A stretch of 64,000 nt of DNA from Bacteroides faecium (GTDB lineage: Bacteria > Bacteroidota > Bacteroidia > Bacteroidales > Bacteroidaceae): positions 3,162,001-3,226,000 of the forward strand of contig NZ_CP050831.1 of NCBI RefSeq assembly GCF_012113595.1. Direction: 5' to 3'. Each line of letters begins with the position of its first letter. The stretch's first letter is position 1. The position numbers and the translations under genes were made by a program. The notes below the pieces were generated by a model. It was not told the DNA's origin. It saw only the letters and a program-made list of their open reading frames with translations, and did not search any database. Shown here piece by piece: positions 16,285-24,601 of the stretch.

Positions 16285-19122
16285 TTATTTGCTTTCTTCC
16301 GGCATGGTCATAATGACTTGAACTTCGTTGTTCTGTTTCAGCAGCTTGGCAAGGAAATCCTGGACTTCTTTGGCTGTGATGCTGTTGACCAACTTTTCAT
16401 AGTCTTTTGTATTGTCGATACCGGTGTAGAAGAATTCGTCCAGATTATTGAGCCAGTAGCCGTTTTCTTTCTGAGCGTCTTTGTACTTCTTCAACATATA
16501 TTCTTTAATCTTCTGCATGTGTTCGGCAGACGGGCCTTCTTTAGCCATCTTGTTCAACTGTTCCACCACAACGGCAGACAATTTTTCTGTCTTGGCAGGG
16601 TCAGTCTGGAATACAATCTGAAGAGCAAGTTCTTCTTTCGGATATTTGCTAAGACTTCCGCTACAGTTTACGCCATATGTACCACCTTCTTTTTCACGGA
16701 TTTCTGCAGTGTAAACCATGTCTAAAGCCTGGTCGAGGAAGCTGAGCAGGATGTTGTTGCGCAAGTCATATTTGCAAGTGCCGCTGTAAAGGAACATGAT
16801 GGTAGCCATCGGAGTTTCCTGTTTCTTGGCAAATTCATTCTTGTATTGTCCTTTGCGGATATCCATCTTGTTATCCTTGAAAGTCTCTTTACGGTTGATA
16901 GACGGTAGAGCGCCCAAGTATTTGGCAATCATCGGCTTCATCTGTTCCAGATTCACGTTTCCTACCAGGTAGAAAGTAAAGTCGCTTGCATCTTTGAAAC
17001 GGTCTTTGTACATTTCAATGATACGGTCGTAGTTGATTTGGTCTACCATGTTTTCTCTCATCTTGATAGCACGCGGGTGGTTGCCGTACAAAGCACGTGT
17101 CACTGTATCGCTGAATGCAGTCATCGGGTTGGCATCCGCATTTTGAAGTTGCGCTTTCAAGCGGTTCTTGTAAGATTCGAATGCTTCGTTGTCCTTGCGC
17201 GGAGAAGTGAATGTCAGGTAAGTAAGTTGCATCATTGTTTCGAAATCTTTCGGAGAACAGCTACCGGAAATACTTTCGGTTGTATTGCCGATGCCTGAAC
17301 CTACAGACGCACGTTTACCGGCAAGAGCCTTGCCCAGGTCTACTTTGCTGAAATTACCGATTCCACCTACCAGTGCTACACCGTTCAACTGGGAGATGTC
17401 AATGATTTCTTCGTTCGGGAATAGACTTGTACCACCGAAGCTTACACCTTTCATTATAATCTGGTCTGCTTTGAAATCTGTCGGCTTCACATATACCTTC
17501 ACTCCGTTGGAAAGTACCAGTTTCGTACTGCCGTAGATGTCTCCTGCTTTTTCGGATACAATTTTTCCACCTTTGATGTCTTCGGAGATAAGCGGTTCGT
17601 TAGAAACCTTGTCTTCATACGGTTTCAGGTCGAATGACTTCATCTCTTTCAGCAGGGCTGCTATTTCTTCCTTGGTAGGATATTTCACGCCTTCTTTTTC
17701 GGGGCCGGCAAGCAGAACCACTTGATTGTTGTCTGTGATTAACTGTTGCATAAGCTGGTTGATTGCATTTACCGGAATGTTCGGCGCCATCTGATTGACA
17801 AGCATATATTCGAATTCGATGCCCGGAATCGGCTCTTTGTCAAGGAAGTTATTCACGTATTCGTCAACGTATGCGCCGCTCTTTGTCTTTTCACGTTCGT
17901 TGTAAGCAGATTCTACAGCTTGTATATAGTTGGCACGTGCGCGGTCATATTCTGTGGCAGTGAATCCGAAGCGGCGTGCGCGTTCAGCTTCTTCCAATAC
18001 GGTTTTCATTGCCAGGTCGATGCCGTCTATTTTACTGCCTGCACTCAGGCTGAATGCTTCTTTGGTCTTGGCTAAGAAGAACTCACCGTATCCTACACCT
18101 GCACTGGTGAAAGGCGGGTTGGCTGTCTGGCGAAGTTCGTTCAGACGGTTGTTCAGCATATTCATAGCCATGCTAAGCATGTATTGGGTAGCATAATAGG
18201 CGATGGTATTCTTCATGGAATCCGGCGTAGCGTCTTGCTTGAAGAAGATGTTGACAGAAGGATTCTTCACCTCTTTGTCGGTACCGATATAGATAAGCGG
18301 TTCCTGATTGTCAGCTACCGGATAGTAGATGCGTTCGGCAGGATTCACCGGAGCTTTCACGTCGGCGAAAACCTTTTTCAGTTTCGCTTCTATCTCGTCA
18401 ACGTTGATGTCGCCGACAATGATAATTCCTTGCAGGTCTGTGCGATACCATTTCGCGTAGTAATCGCGGATGTCCTGATAAGGGAAGTTGTTGATGACGT
18501 CGATGCTTCCGATAGGCATACAGTCGGAATATTTGGAGTTGGGGTACAGGGTGGGCTGCGCGTCTGTCATGATGCGGAGCATACCGCTGTTGCGGCTTCT
18601 CCATTCTTCGCGGATGACACCACGTTCTTTGTCGATTTCTTTGTCGGCAAGGTTGATGGCATTCGACCAGTCGTGAAGGATAAGCAGGCAGGAGTCTACG
18701 ACGTTGACATTCTCTGTCGGTACGTTGCTGATATTATAGACAGTTTGTTCGACGCCGGTATATGCATTCAGGTTCGTTCCGAACTTGATACCTTTGGTTT
18801 CACACCAGGGCACGATACCCAGTCCGGTATCGTCGCCCGGGAAATTCTTTGTTCCGTTGAAAGCCATGTGCTCCAGGAAGTGAGCCAGACCGCGTTGCTG
18901 CGGTTCTTCGAGGATAGAACCTACTTTCTGGGCGATGTAGAATTCTACCCGTTTCTCCGGGAGTGCGTTGTGTCGGATGTAATAAGTAAGCCCGTTGTCC
19001 AGTTTGCCGATACGGACATTCTTGTCCACGGGCAATTGTTGCATGGGTTGTGCAAGGACGGACTGGAAATTGCAGCATATGATAAGGACTGCAATAAATA
19101 ATCCACGTAATAAATGTTTCAT
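16285..19122 (-). CDS. M16 family zinc metallopeptidase (pitrilysin-like), periplasmic
   Basis: 945 residues: an N-terminal signal peptide (cleavage after about residue 25, VLAQ), then two tandem M16 halves. The first half has the inverted zinc motif His81-Phe-Leu-Glu84-His85 within GLAHFLEHMAFNG, and the distal Glu ligand in the DKERGVIREEW block about 75-80 residues later. The second half (from about residue 520) lacks the motif, as is normal for the inactive clamshell half. It degrades peptides or small proteins in the periplasm. First gene of a minus-strand operon continuing with the DUF5687 permease. Confidence 0.95.
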   Translation of the reverse strand: MKHLLRGLFIAVLIICCNFQSVLAQPMQQLPVDKNVRIGKLDNGLTYYIRHNALPEKRVEFYIAQKVGSILEEPQQRGLAHFLEHMAFNGTKNFPGDDTGLGIVPWCETKGIKFGTNLNAYTGVEQTVYNISNVPTENVNVVDSCLLILHDWSNAINLADKEIDKERGVIREEWRSRNSGMLRIMTDAQPTLYPNSKYSDCMPIGSIDVINNFPYQDIRDYYAKWYRTDLQGIIIVGDINVDEIEAKLKKVFADVKAPVNPAERIYYPVADNQEPLIYIGTDKEVKNPSVNIFFKQDATPDSMKNTIAYYATQYMLSMAMNMLNNRLNELRQTANPPFTSAGVGYGEFFLAKTKEAFSLSAGSKIDGIDLAMKTVLEEAERARRFGFTATEYDRARANYIQAVESAYNEREKTKSGAYVDEYVNNFLDKEPIPGIEFEYMLVNQMAPNIPVNAINQLMQQLITDNNQVVLLAGPEKEGVKYPTKEEIAALLKEMKSFDLKPYEDKVSNEPLISEDIKGGKIVSEKAGDIYGSTKLVLSNGVKVYVKPTDFKADQIIMKGVSFGGTSLFPNEEIIDISQLNGVALVGGIGNFSKVDLGKALAGKRASVGSGIGNTTESISGSCSPKDFETMMQLTYLTFTSPRKDNEAFESYKNRLKAQLQNADANPMTAFSDTVTRALYGNHPRAIKMRENMVDQINYDRIIEMYKDRFKDASDFTFYLVGNVNLEQMKPMIAKYLGALPSINRKETFKDNKMDIRKGQYKNEFAKKQETPMATIMFLYSGTCKYDLRNNILLSFLDQALDMVYTAEIREKEGGTYGVNCSGSLSKYPKEELALQIVFQTDPAKTEKLSAVVVEQLNKMAKEGPSAEHMQKIKEYMLKKYKDAQKENGYWLNNLDEFFYTGIDNTKDYEKLVNSITAKEVQDFLAKLLKQNNEVQVIMTMPEESK

Positions 19123-19203
19123 GTTCTATTTAATTTAAATAAATGTTTCTGAGTAATTTGTCGTTGTTTTTGGTTGCAAATCACAAATAGACAGGAAAAA
19201 ACG

Positions 19204-20004
19204 TTATTTTATAGCTTCACGTATGCGTACTAACTTAGTAAGCAGGTCTTCCAATAGGTCTAATTTGAGCATATTGGCACCATCGCTCTTAGCTACGGCA
19301 GGATTTTCATGTGTCTCGATGAAGATTCCGTCAACGCCTACGGCTATACCTGCCTTGGCTACAGTTTCTATCAGTTGAGGCATTCCGCCGGTCACTCCGC
19401 TGGTTTGGTTGGGTTGCTGTAATGAATGGGTGACGTCCAAAATAACGGGATAGCCGAATGTCTGCATTTCGGGGATACCGCGGTAGTCGACTACCAAATC
19501 CTGATAACCGAAAGTCGTTCCGCGTTCGGTCAGCATCACCTGTTTATTTCCGGCTTCCACCACTTTGTCGGCAGCAAACTGCATCGCCAGCGGGGAGAGG
19601 AATTGTCCTTTCTTGATATTAATCGTCTTTCCGGTCTTGGCGGCGGCAACCAATAAATCTGTTTGGCGGCAAAGGAAAGCCGGAATCTGAAGAATATCCA
19701 CATATTCGGCTGCCATTTCAGCTTCTTCCGCACTGTGAATATCGGATACGGTAGGAACTCCGAAGGTATCGCGTACCTTTTGCAGTACTTTCAGTGCTTT
19801 CTCATCGCCGATACCTGTAAACGAATCCAGGCGCGAACGGTTTGCTTTGCGGTAAGACCCTTTGAATACATAAGGAATCTGTAATGCTTCGGTGATTTTC
19901 ACCACTCGTTCGGCAATGCGCATTGCCATCTCTTCGCCTTCTATCACACATGGGCCGGCCAACAGAAAGAAGTTATCGGCAGGATTGTTTTTAAGTTCTA
20001 TCAT
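19204..20004 (-). CDS. kdsA: 3-deoxy-8-phosphooctulonate synthase (KDO8P synthase)
   Basis: Condenses phosphoenolpyruvate with arabinose 5-phosphate to KDO 8-phosphate for the LPS inner core. 266 residues of family length with the opening LAGPCVIEGEEMAMRIAE, the substrate-binding FKGSYRKANRSRLDSFTG (about 47-64), and the C-terminal GVDGIFIETHENP. Cys13 in GPC is where metal-dependent members have their metal-binding Cys. The lipid kinase gene lies upstream on the same strand, separated by a long palindrome that may act as a terminator. Confidence 0.97.
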   Translation of the reverse strand: MIELKNNPADNFFLLAGPCVIEGEEMAMRIAERVVKITEALQIPYVFKGSYRKANRSRLDSFTGIGDEKALKVLQKVRDTFGVPTVSDIHSAEEAEMAAEYVDILQIPAFLCRQTDLLVAAAKTGKTINIKKGQFLSPLAMQFAADKVVEAGNKQVMLTERGTTFGYQDLVVDYRGIPEMQTFGYPVILDVTHSLQQPNQTSGVTGGMPQLIETVAKAGIAVGVDGIFIETHENPAVAKSDGANMLKLDLLEDLLTKLVRIREAIK

Positions 20005-20033
20005 TTTTTGATACTATTATAAGTTTATTTCTT

Positions 20034-20116
20034 AGGCACGGATTACGCGGATAGATTACACAGTTCTTGCAGATTCTGATTTACAGGAAACCGTGCAATC
20101 CGCGTAATCCGTGCCT
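20034..20116. repeat. Long palindromic intergenic repeat, copy 1
   Basis: AGGCACGGATTACGCGGAT at the left is answered by ATCCGCGTAATCCGTGCCT at the right, with a partly decayed middle. The same family recurs as a perfect palindrome at 56025-56100. It lies between the lipid kinase gene and kdsA, so may form a transcript-end hairpin. Confidence 0.85.
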
Positions 20117-20123
20117 GGATTTA

Positions 20124-21050
20124 TTAATTCGGAATAATAAGTGTCGTCTTTTCAGGAAGTATTCCCACCTCTAAAGGAAAATGCTTAGGCAATAAACGTC
20201 CGTCCAAATCCACAGACGCGTTTTGTGCCCGGAGTACTTTCACTTTTTTCGTCCGGTAGCTTTTCACTACTTTGTGGTTTAGGATTCTTCCTTGAATCAA
20301 CATCCACAGACCGGAGATGATTTGAAGAAATTCGGGGCGGTAGATTACGGATACGTCGAGCCATCCGTTGTAAGGAACGGCACTCGGAGTCTGTCCCCAG
20401 CCCCAGGCACTGCCCACGCATACCGTCATGATACGTCCGCGGATATGTTCGTCATTGATTCGTAGGTGCATCCTGTATAGTTTCCGCTCGAATATAAGTG
20501 AGAACAGGGCGGCAACATACGACAGGAATTTCACTCCCCAAAAACGTTTGGTCTGATCGGTGATTTTCACGATTCGCGCACCCAGTCCGATATTGACGGC
20601 ATTGAGGAAGTAACGACGTTGATGCTCTTTTCCATCATAGAAATTGCAGTATCCTACGTCTATCTTCTTCAACCGATGGTTGATGATACAGTCTACCGCG
20701 GGTTTATATTCAGTGCTGAGTCCCCAATACCTGGCGAAGTCGTTCCCGATGCCGTTTGGGATAAAACCGAGAGCGATATCATTTTTGTCTTCGGCATCGG
20801 ATAGCATAATACCGTTGATGGCATCGTTCAAAGCCCCATCACCACCCACAACGACAATCGTGCGATAGCCATTGTTTGCTAAAATCTTGGCGAGACGTTC
20901 TACTGAACCGAAACCTTCGGATTGCACATAGTCATAGTCAACACCTTTGCTGTCCATGTACTCCTTGATTTCTTTCCAGCGCTTCTTTACCTTTCGGGTA
21001 CCGGCTTTCGGGTTATAAATCACACCCCATTTCTTCGGTTCTACACTCAT
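20124..21050 (-). CDS. Diacylglycerol kinase family lipid kinase
   Basis: 308 residues. The nucleotide-binding loop VVVGGDGALNDAINGIM (about residue 67-83) and the GFIPNGIGNDFAR segment (about 95-107) define the DagK_cat fold, and the C-terminal beta-sandwich includes VDLDGRLLPKHFPLEV. Members phosphorylate diacylglycerol or related lipids at the cytoplasmic face of the membrane; the bacterial subfamily also includes YegS-like lipid kinases, so the substrate is not fixed. A TATCTTTG -7 box lies about 50 bp upstream, at the end of miaA. Confidence 0.92.
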   Translation of the reverse strand: MSVEPKKWGVIYNPKAGTRKVKKRWKEIKEYMDSKGVDYDYVQSEGFGSVERLAKILANNGYRTIVVVGGDGALNDAINGIMLSDAEDKNDIALGFIPNGIGNDFARYWGLSTEYKPAVDCIINHRLKKIDVGYCNFYDGKEHQRRYFLNAVNIGLGARIVKITDQTKRFWGVKFLSYVAALFSLIFERKLYRMHLRINDEHIRGRIMTVCVGSAWGWGQTPSAVPYNGWLDVSVIYRPEFLQIISGLWMLIQGRILNHKVVKSYRTKKVKVLRAQNASVDLDGRLLPKHFPLEVGILPEKTTLIIPN

Positions 21051-21099
21051 ATCCGTATTTCTATCCTACTGTATTAAAAATCTCACTATAAATTACTGA

Positions 21100-21107
21100 C
21101 AAAGATA
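21100..21107 (-). promoter_or_regulatory. Bacteroides -7 box (TATCTTTG) for the lipid kinase gene
   Basis: A perfect TAnnTTTG on the minus strand, about 50 bp upstream of the start at 21050, just past the miaA stop. Confidence 0.65.
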
Positions 21108-22028
21108 CTAATTCCCTTCCAGTTTTTCTTTTACAAAGGCTATCTTTTCTTCCATTGGCAGTTCGGCACTCACCCAATGGATGGTAAATCCTCTTCTTTC
21201 CATACCGCGAAACCAGGTCATTTGCCGTTTGGCAAACTGATGAATCGCTATTTCCAAACCGCTGAACATCTCTTCATAAGTCAATTTTCCTATGACATAA
21301 AGAGTCAGATATTTGTATTCCAGTCCGTAGTATATCAAATCATCCGGCGCGATGCCTTGTTCGATTAATCGCCGTACTTCATCCACCATGCCTTCATCCA
21401 AGCGTTGCTTCAGCCGCCGGGTAATCTTTTCACGACGCAATTCCCGGTCAATATCCACACCGATAATAAGGCTGTTCAACTCCGGAAATTCCCGTTGGGG
21501 CACCGGATTGGCAGCATAATATTCCTCAATCTCTATGGCACGGATAGCACGTTTCACGGTATCTACGTCAGTAGAGTTGTGTAAGGCTTTATATTGACTC
21601 AATATTTCCGTCAATTCTTCGAGCGAATGATTCGCCAAACGAGCCCGTAATTCCGGATTCTCCGGTACAGGCATGAGCTTGTATCCTTTCAGAACGGATT
21701 CAAGATACATACCTGTCCCTCCACATAAAACGGGGAGACAGCCTTTTTGTTTGATTGATTCGTAAGGAATCAGGAAATCACGCTGATATTCAAATACATT
21801 GTATTTATATCCGGGCTCGGCAATATCAATCAGATGATAAGGGATTGTGCGCCCGTTTACCGTATAATCAGCCAGGTCTTTTCCTGTGCCGAGATCCATT
21901 CCCTTGTATATCTGACGGGAATCGGCACTGATAATTTCCGTGTTGAGTTCATAGGCCAATGCAGCGGCAAAGGGAGTTTTACCCGAGGCTGTGGGCCCGA
22001 GTATGGCGATTAAATCATAGTCCGGCAT
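21108..22028 (-). CDS. miaA: tRNA dimethylallyltransferase
   Basis: Transfers dimethylallyl to N6 of A37 in tRNAs reading UNN codons. 306 residues: P-loop ILGPTASGKTPFAAAL at 9-24, the catalytic Asp in ISADSRQIYKGMDLGTGK, YHLID, and VLCGGTGMYLESVLKG. The C-terminal QFAKRQMTWFRGM motif is complete. Bacteroides genomes often carry two MiaA paralogues; which one this is I cannot say. Its first 11 codons and promoter are repeated at 32011-32118, at the far end of the peptide island. Confidence 0.95.
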   Translation of the reverse strand: MPDYDLIAILGPTASGKTPFAAALAYELNTEIISADSRQIYKGMDLGTGKDLADYTVNGRTIPYHLIDIAEPGYKYNVFEYQRDFLIPYESIKQKGCLPVLCGGTGMYLESVLKGYKLMPVPENPELRARLANHSLEELTEILSQYKALHNSTDVDTVKRAIRAIEIEEYYAANPVPQREFPELNSLIIGVDIDRELRREKITRRLKQRLDEGMVDEVRRLIEQGIAPDDLIYYGLEYKYLTLYVIGKLTYEEMFSGLEIAIHQFAKRQMTWFRGMERRGFTIHWVSAELPMEEKIAFVKEKLEGN

Positions 22029-22107
22029 AGCTTCATTCTTTTATATCTGCAAAATTACGAAATAAATTTTACTTGTTTGGGATTCGGCTGCTTTTTTTGC
22101 TTGAGAT
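21995..22107. repeat. Direct repeat, left copy (miaA start and promoter)
   Basis: 21995-22085 matches 32011-32101 with five differences in 91 positions, all transitions, and similarity fades over the next 20 bp. This copy covers the first 11 codons of the working miaA plus its upstream region. It marks the left boundary of the AT-rich island. Confidence 0.9.
22050..22057 (-). promoter_or_regulatory. Bacteroides -7 box (TAATTTTG) for miaA
   Basis: A perfect TAnnTTTG on the minus strand, 21 bp upstream of the miaA ATG. The same box survives in the right repeat copy at 32066-32073. Confidence 0.65.
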
Positions 22108-22240
22108 GCGACATTAATATCTTCATGAAAAGTAGTGTTGTGTTAAATGTTGTTGAATTTTTTTTCGTGGATGTGGGGATGAGATTAGGTGTGGTGTATT
22201 TAGTATCAAAGGCATAATTATTTGCTTAATTTAAAATCAC

Positions 22241-24082
22241 ATGCAAATGAAAACACACATTGTAGTTATAAATCAGATACCACCGGGGAATGCTAATATA
22301 GTTCTTCCTGCACCTTCTATCTTGAAAAACTATCTGGGATGTCATCATTTGACGGCTAATGTCATTGATTGGAATTCCAGATTAGCAGAATTGCAGAATT
22401 TGTTTGTATGGGGGAACACTTCAAATACAGGAAATGATGATAATAGCCTGCTTCTGTTTTATAACTATCTCGCATGGAAATATAAGGATGAAAAGGCGGT
22501 CGTTAATATAAAAGCGAGGCTAATGAGCCTTAAGCCCAACCATGCAACTTCTGAAGTTGCTTTTTACAACAAGCATATGAAAGTTTTGGCGCAGAAGTTA
22601 GAAGAAGCGATATCTGATTATCTTACAGAAATATATTCAGATGAAATAGTCTGTTTTTTCTTTTTTATTGATAGCCAATATAAATGGATATGTGCCTCTA
22701 TTATTGCTGAAAGGATAAAACAGCAGTATCCTGAAAGTGTCATAGTAGTGGGAGGTCTGGAATACAAAAATCAGGCTGTAGAATATCTTCGAATGTTTAG
22801 CCAATTTGATTTCGCTATATGGGGAGATACTGAAAAAGCAATGGTGGACTTATGCAAAAAACTGACAGAGGAAAATAAGGCATGCTGTGACATACCACAA
22901 CTTGCGTTCCGCCATGAAAATAAAGTGATCACTTCTTCTTGCAAAGAAAAGTGTTGCCTTTCTCTTGCAGAACAGTCATTAAGACCCGATTTTTCGGATT
23001 TAATCGAACAGGTTCAAAGCAATGATATAGCAGTTTCTCCTTGTGTATCTGTGTTAGGTCTTGAAGTGAATAGGCAGAGTAGATACAAGCCTGTGCGAAC
23101 AATAATTGATGAAATAATATATTTTATCATTGAATATCATGCCACCGCTTTCCACTTCACCGCATATGAATTGACAGATAATAATTGCTCGCACTTTTAT
23201 GAACTTCTTGATGCGCTTATTCTGGTCAAGGAACAATATCCGGATTTTAGTATCAGTCTTTTCCCGGTCGTAACACGAACAATTACTCCTGCTGCTTTAC
23301 GCAAAATGATGATGGCAGGTTTTTATTCCATACAGATAGAGTATGTTTCCGGTAGTGAAAATCTATTAAATAAGTATGAAGCTAAAAGCACATTTGCCGA
23401 TAATCTTCTGCTTGTCAAGTTTACTTCATTATATAATATCACTTTGACTGAAACGGATGTGATAATCGGTATTCCCGGGGAAGCGGATGAAGATATCCTA
23501 CAAGCTATTTCTAATTTATATTATTTGCGTTTCTTTTTCAAGGGTGGGCAATTACGCCACCAATTACGAAAGATGGAAGCAATGCGTCATGATAAATTCT
23601 ATAAACAAGTGAAAGCGGATAAAATGAATTGGGATATTTATCCTTCTTTTAAAAGATTTCTTCCTTCCGATTATCTACGTTCGGCAGGTAAAGATGGAAA
23701 TATTCTGAATCTTATGCCTATTCGCTCAAATCCTCTTTGGGATGACTTTAAGCAAGCAGAATCATATTTTATACAAAATAGATTCGAATATAAGATATAT
23801 AGAAAAGCTAATCATACTATACTTTATAAAGAGCTATTTAACAATAATGTGATTAATGAGTTTGAATTGGACGAAATGGATTGGTTCATACTTGAAAGTG
23901 CAAATAGACAAGTTATTGGTATAGAATTTCTTTTGAAAGAAATTAAAGACAAGATAAAAAAAGAGTTTATGGAGATTGAGATAATCAATACGCTTGAAAA
24001 TCTCCGATTTGAAAAACTCCTTTATTTATCAGATGATTATAATGAGATAGTTAGTGTAATTAATACAGAATTAGTTGTATAG
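22241..24082 (+). CDS. B12-binding/radical-SAM-like RiPP maturase homologue lacking the iron-sulfur motif
   Basis: 613 residues. Residues 1-230 look like a cobalamin-binding-type Rossmann domain (VIVVGGLEYKNQAV, FDFAIWGDTEKAM). Residues 260-430 follow the radical-SAM barrel layout of B12-dependent RiPP maturases (SRYKPVRTIIDEI, ITPAALRKMMMAGFYSIQIE, IIGIPGEADEDIL). At the place of the CxxxCxxC motif the sequence is PCVSVLGLEVN: only Cys268 remains, so a 4Fe-4S cluster cannot bind in the usual way. The rest is AT-rich with no frameshift, so the loss looks fixed rather than decayed. It may be a binding or scaffold protein for the precursor. It opens the island operon, about 100 bp before the precursor gene. 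An alternative ATG is at 22247. Confidence 0.7.
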   Translation: MQMKTHIVVINQIPPGNANIVLPAPSILKNYLGCHHLTANVIDWNSRLAELQNLFVWGNTSNTGNDDNSLLLFYNYLAWKYKDEKAVVNIKARLMSLKPNHATSEVAFYNKHMKVLAQKLEEAISDYLTEIYSDEIVCFFFFIDSQYKWICASIIAERIKQQYPESVIVVGGLEYKNQAVEYLRMFSQFDFAIWGDTEKAMVDLCKKLTEENKACCDIPQLAFRHENKVITSSCKEKCCLSLAEQSLRPDFSDLIEQVQSNDIAVSPCVSVLGLEVNRQSRYKPVRTIIDEIIYFIIEYHATAFHFTAYELTDNNCSHFYELLDALILVKEQYPDFSISLFPVVTRTITPAALRKMMMAGFYSIQIEYVSGSENLLNKYEAKSTFADNLLLVKFTSLYNITLTETDVIIGIPGEADEDILQAISNLYYLRFFFKGGQLRHQLRKMEAMRHDKFYKQVKADKMNWDIYPSFKRFLPSDYLRSAGKDGNILNLMPIRSNPLWDDFKQAESYFIQNRFEYKIYRKANHTILYKELFNNNVINEFELDEMDWFILESANRQVIGIEFLLKEIKDKIKKEFMEIEIINTLENLRFEKLLYLSDDYNEIVSVINTELVV

Positions 24083-24117
24083 CAATTCGTATTTACAGAA
24101 AGGAGGTGGAAACTAAT

Positions 24118-24171
24118 ATGCAGCAACTATTATTAATTAAGAACACGACTCAAATAGTATTTAATAATTAA
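24118..24171 (+). CDS. Possible 17-aa leader peptide with strong Shine-Dalgarno
   Basis: An ATG at 24118 opens a 17-codon frame ending TAA at 24171, 12 bp before the precursor ATG. It is preceded by AGGAGGTG at 24101-24108, 9 nt from the ATG, a near-perfect anti-16S match that is unusual in Bacteroides. The peptide is short and not otherwise distinctive. It may be a translated leader affecting the precursor, or the site may just load ribosomes. Confidence 0.3.
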   Translation: MQQLLLIKNTTQIVFNN

Positions 24172-24183
24172 ATTCGTAGAATT

Positions 24184-24534
24184 ATGAAAACACTTAGAAA
24201 AGTATCTTTTGAAAATTTTGAAAGATTGACAGTTGTTGAAGCGTCTCAGTTGTATGGTGGAACAGGTGACAACCCGCCGACAACTCCGATGCCGACAGAT
24301 TCGATACCGGTAAATAAGAATGATTCGATAGGGTCAACACCTGTAATTCCGAAGAAAACTCCTCAACACACAATTTCAGGTGGAATTAAATCAGAGCCGA
24401 ACAAATCCACGACTTTTAATATGTCCTATACTGTGAAAAATGGTAAATGGACATACGGTGGAACAGCGAGTTATAATACAAAGACAGGATGGACCGGTAA
24501 TGTAACGGGAAGTTATACTTTCGGGGGTAAATAG
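24184..24534 (+). CDS. Secreted peptide precursor with double-glycine leader
   Basis: 116 residues. The leader (1-26) ends in VVEASQLYGG, a double-glycine site at Gly25-Gly26 of the kind cut by C39 peptidases; such a transporter is encoded 4 kb downstream. It resembles the leader type of Bacteroidales GG natural-product precursors. The mature part would be 90 residues without cysteine. Residues 27-60 are rich in Pro/Thr/Ser (about ten Thr/Ser). Residues 63-116 alternate polar and aromatic residues (FNMSYTVKNGKWTYGGTAS, ending GSYTFGGK), suggesting amphipathic beta strands. YGGT occurs at the cleavage site and again at 91-94. Activity (bacteriocin, signal or adhesin) is unknown. Confidence 0.75.
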   Translation: MKTLRKVSFENFERLTVVEASQLYGGTGDNPPTTPMPTDSIPVNKNDSIGSTPVIPKKTPQHTISGGIKSEPNKSTTFNMSYTVKNGKWTYGGTASYNTKTGWTGNVTGSYTFGGK

Positions 24535-24553
24535 TAATAACTATTAATTAAAA

Positions 24554-24585
24554 TCATAGAATAGGCATTTATGCCTATTCTATGA
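24554..24585 (+). terminator. Perfect hairpin after the precursor gene
   Basis: TCATAGAATAGGCAT and its complement ATGCCTATTCTATGA abut with a 2-nt centre, giving a 15-bp inverted repeat 20 bp past the precursor stop and 17 bp before the next ATG. No T run follows, so partial termination or mRNA stabilisation is likelier than full termination. Confidence 0.65.
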
Positions 24586-24601
24586 TAAGTACTTTATAAC
24601 T

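Noticed and set aside
18184..19101. 305-aa open frame on the plus strand
   Set aside because: Antisense shadow of the M16 peptidase N-terminal half, including its HxxEH region.
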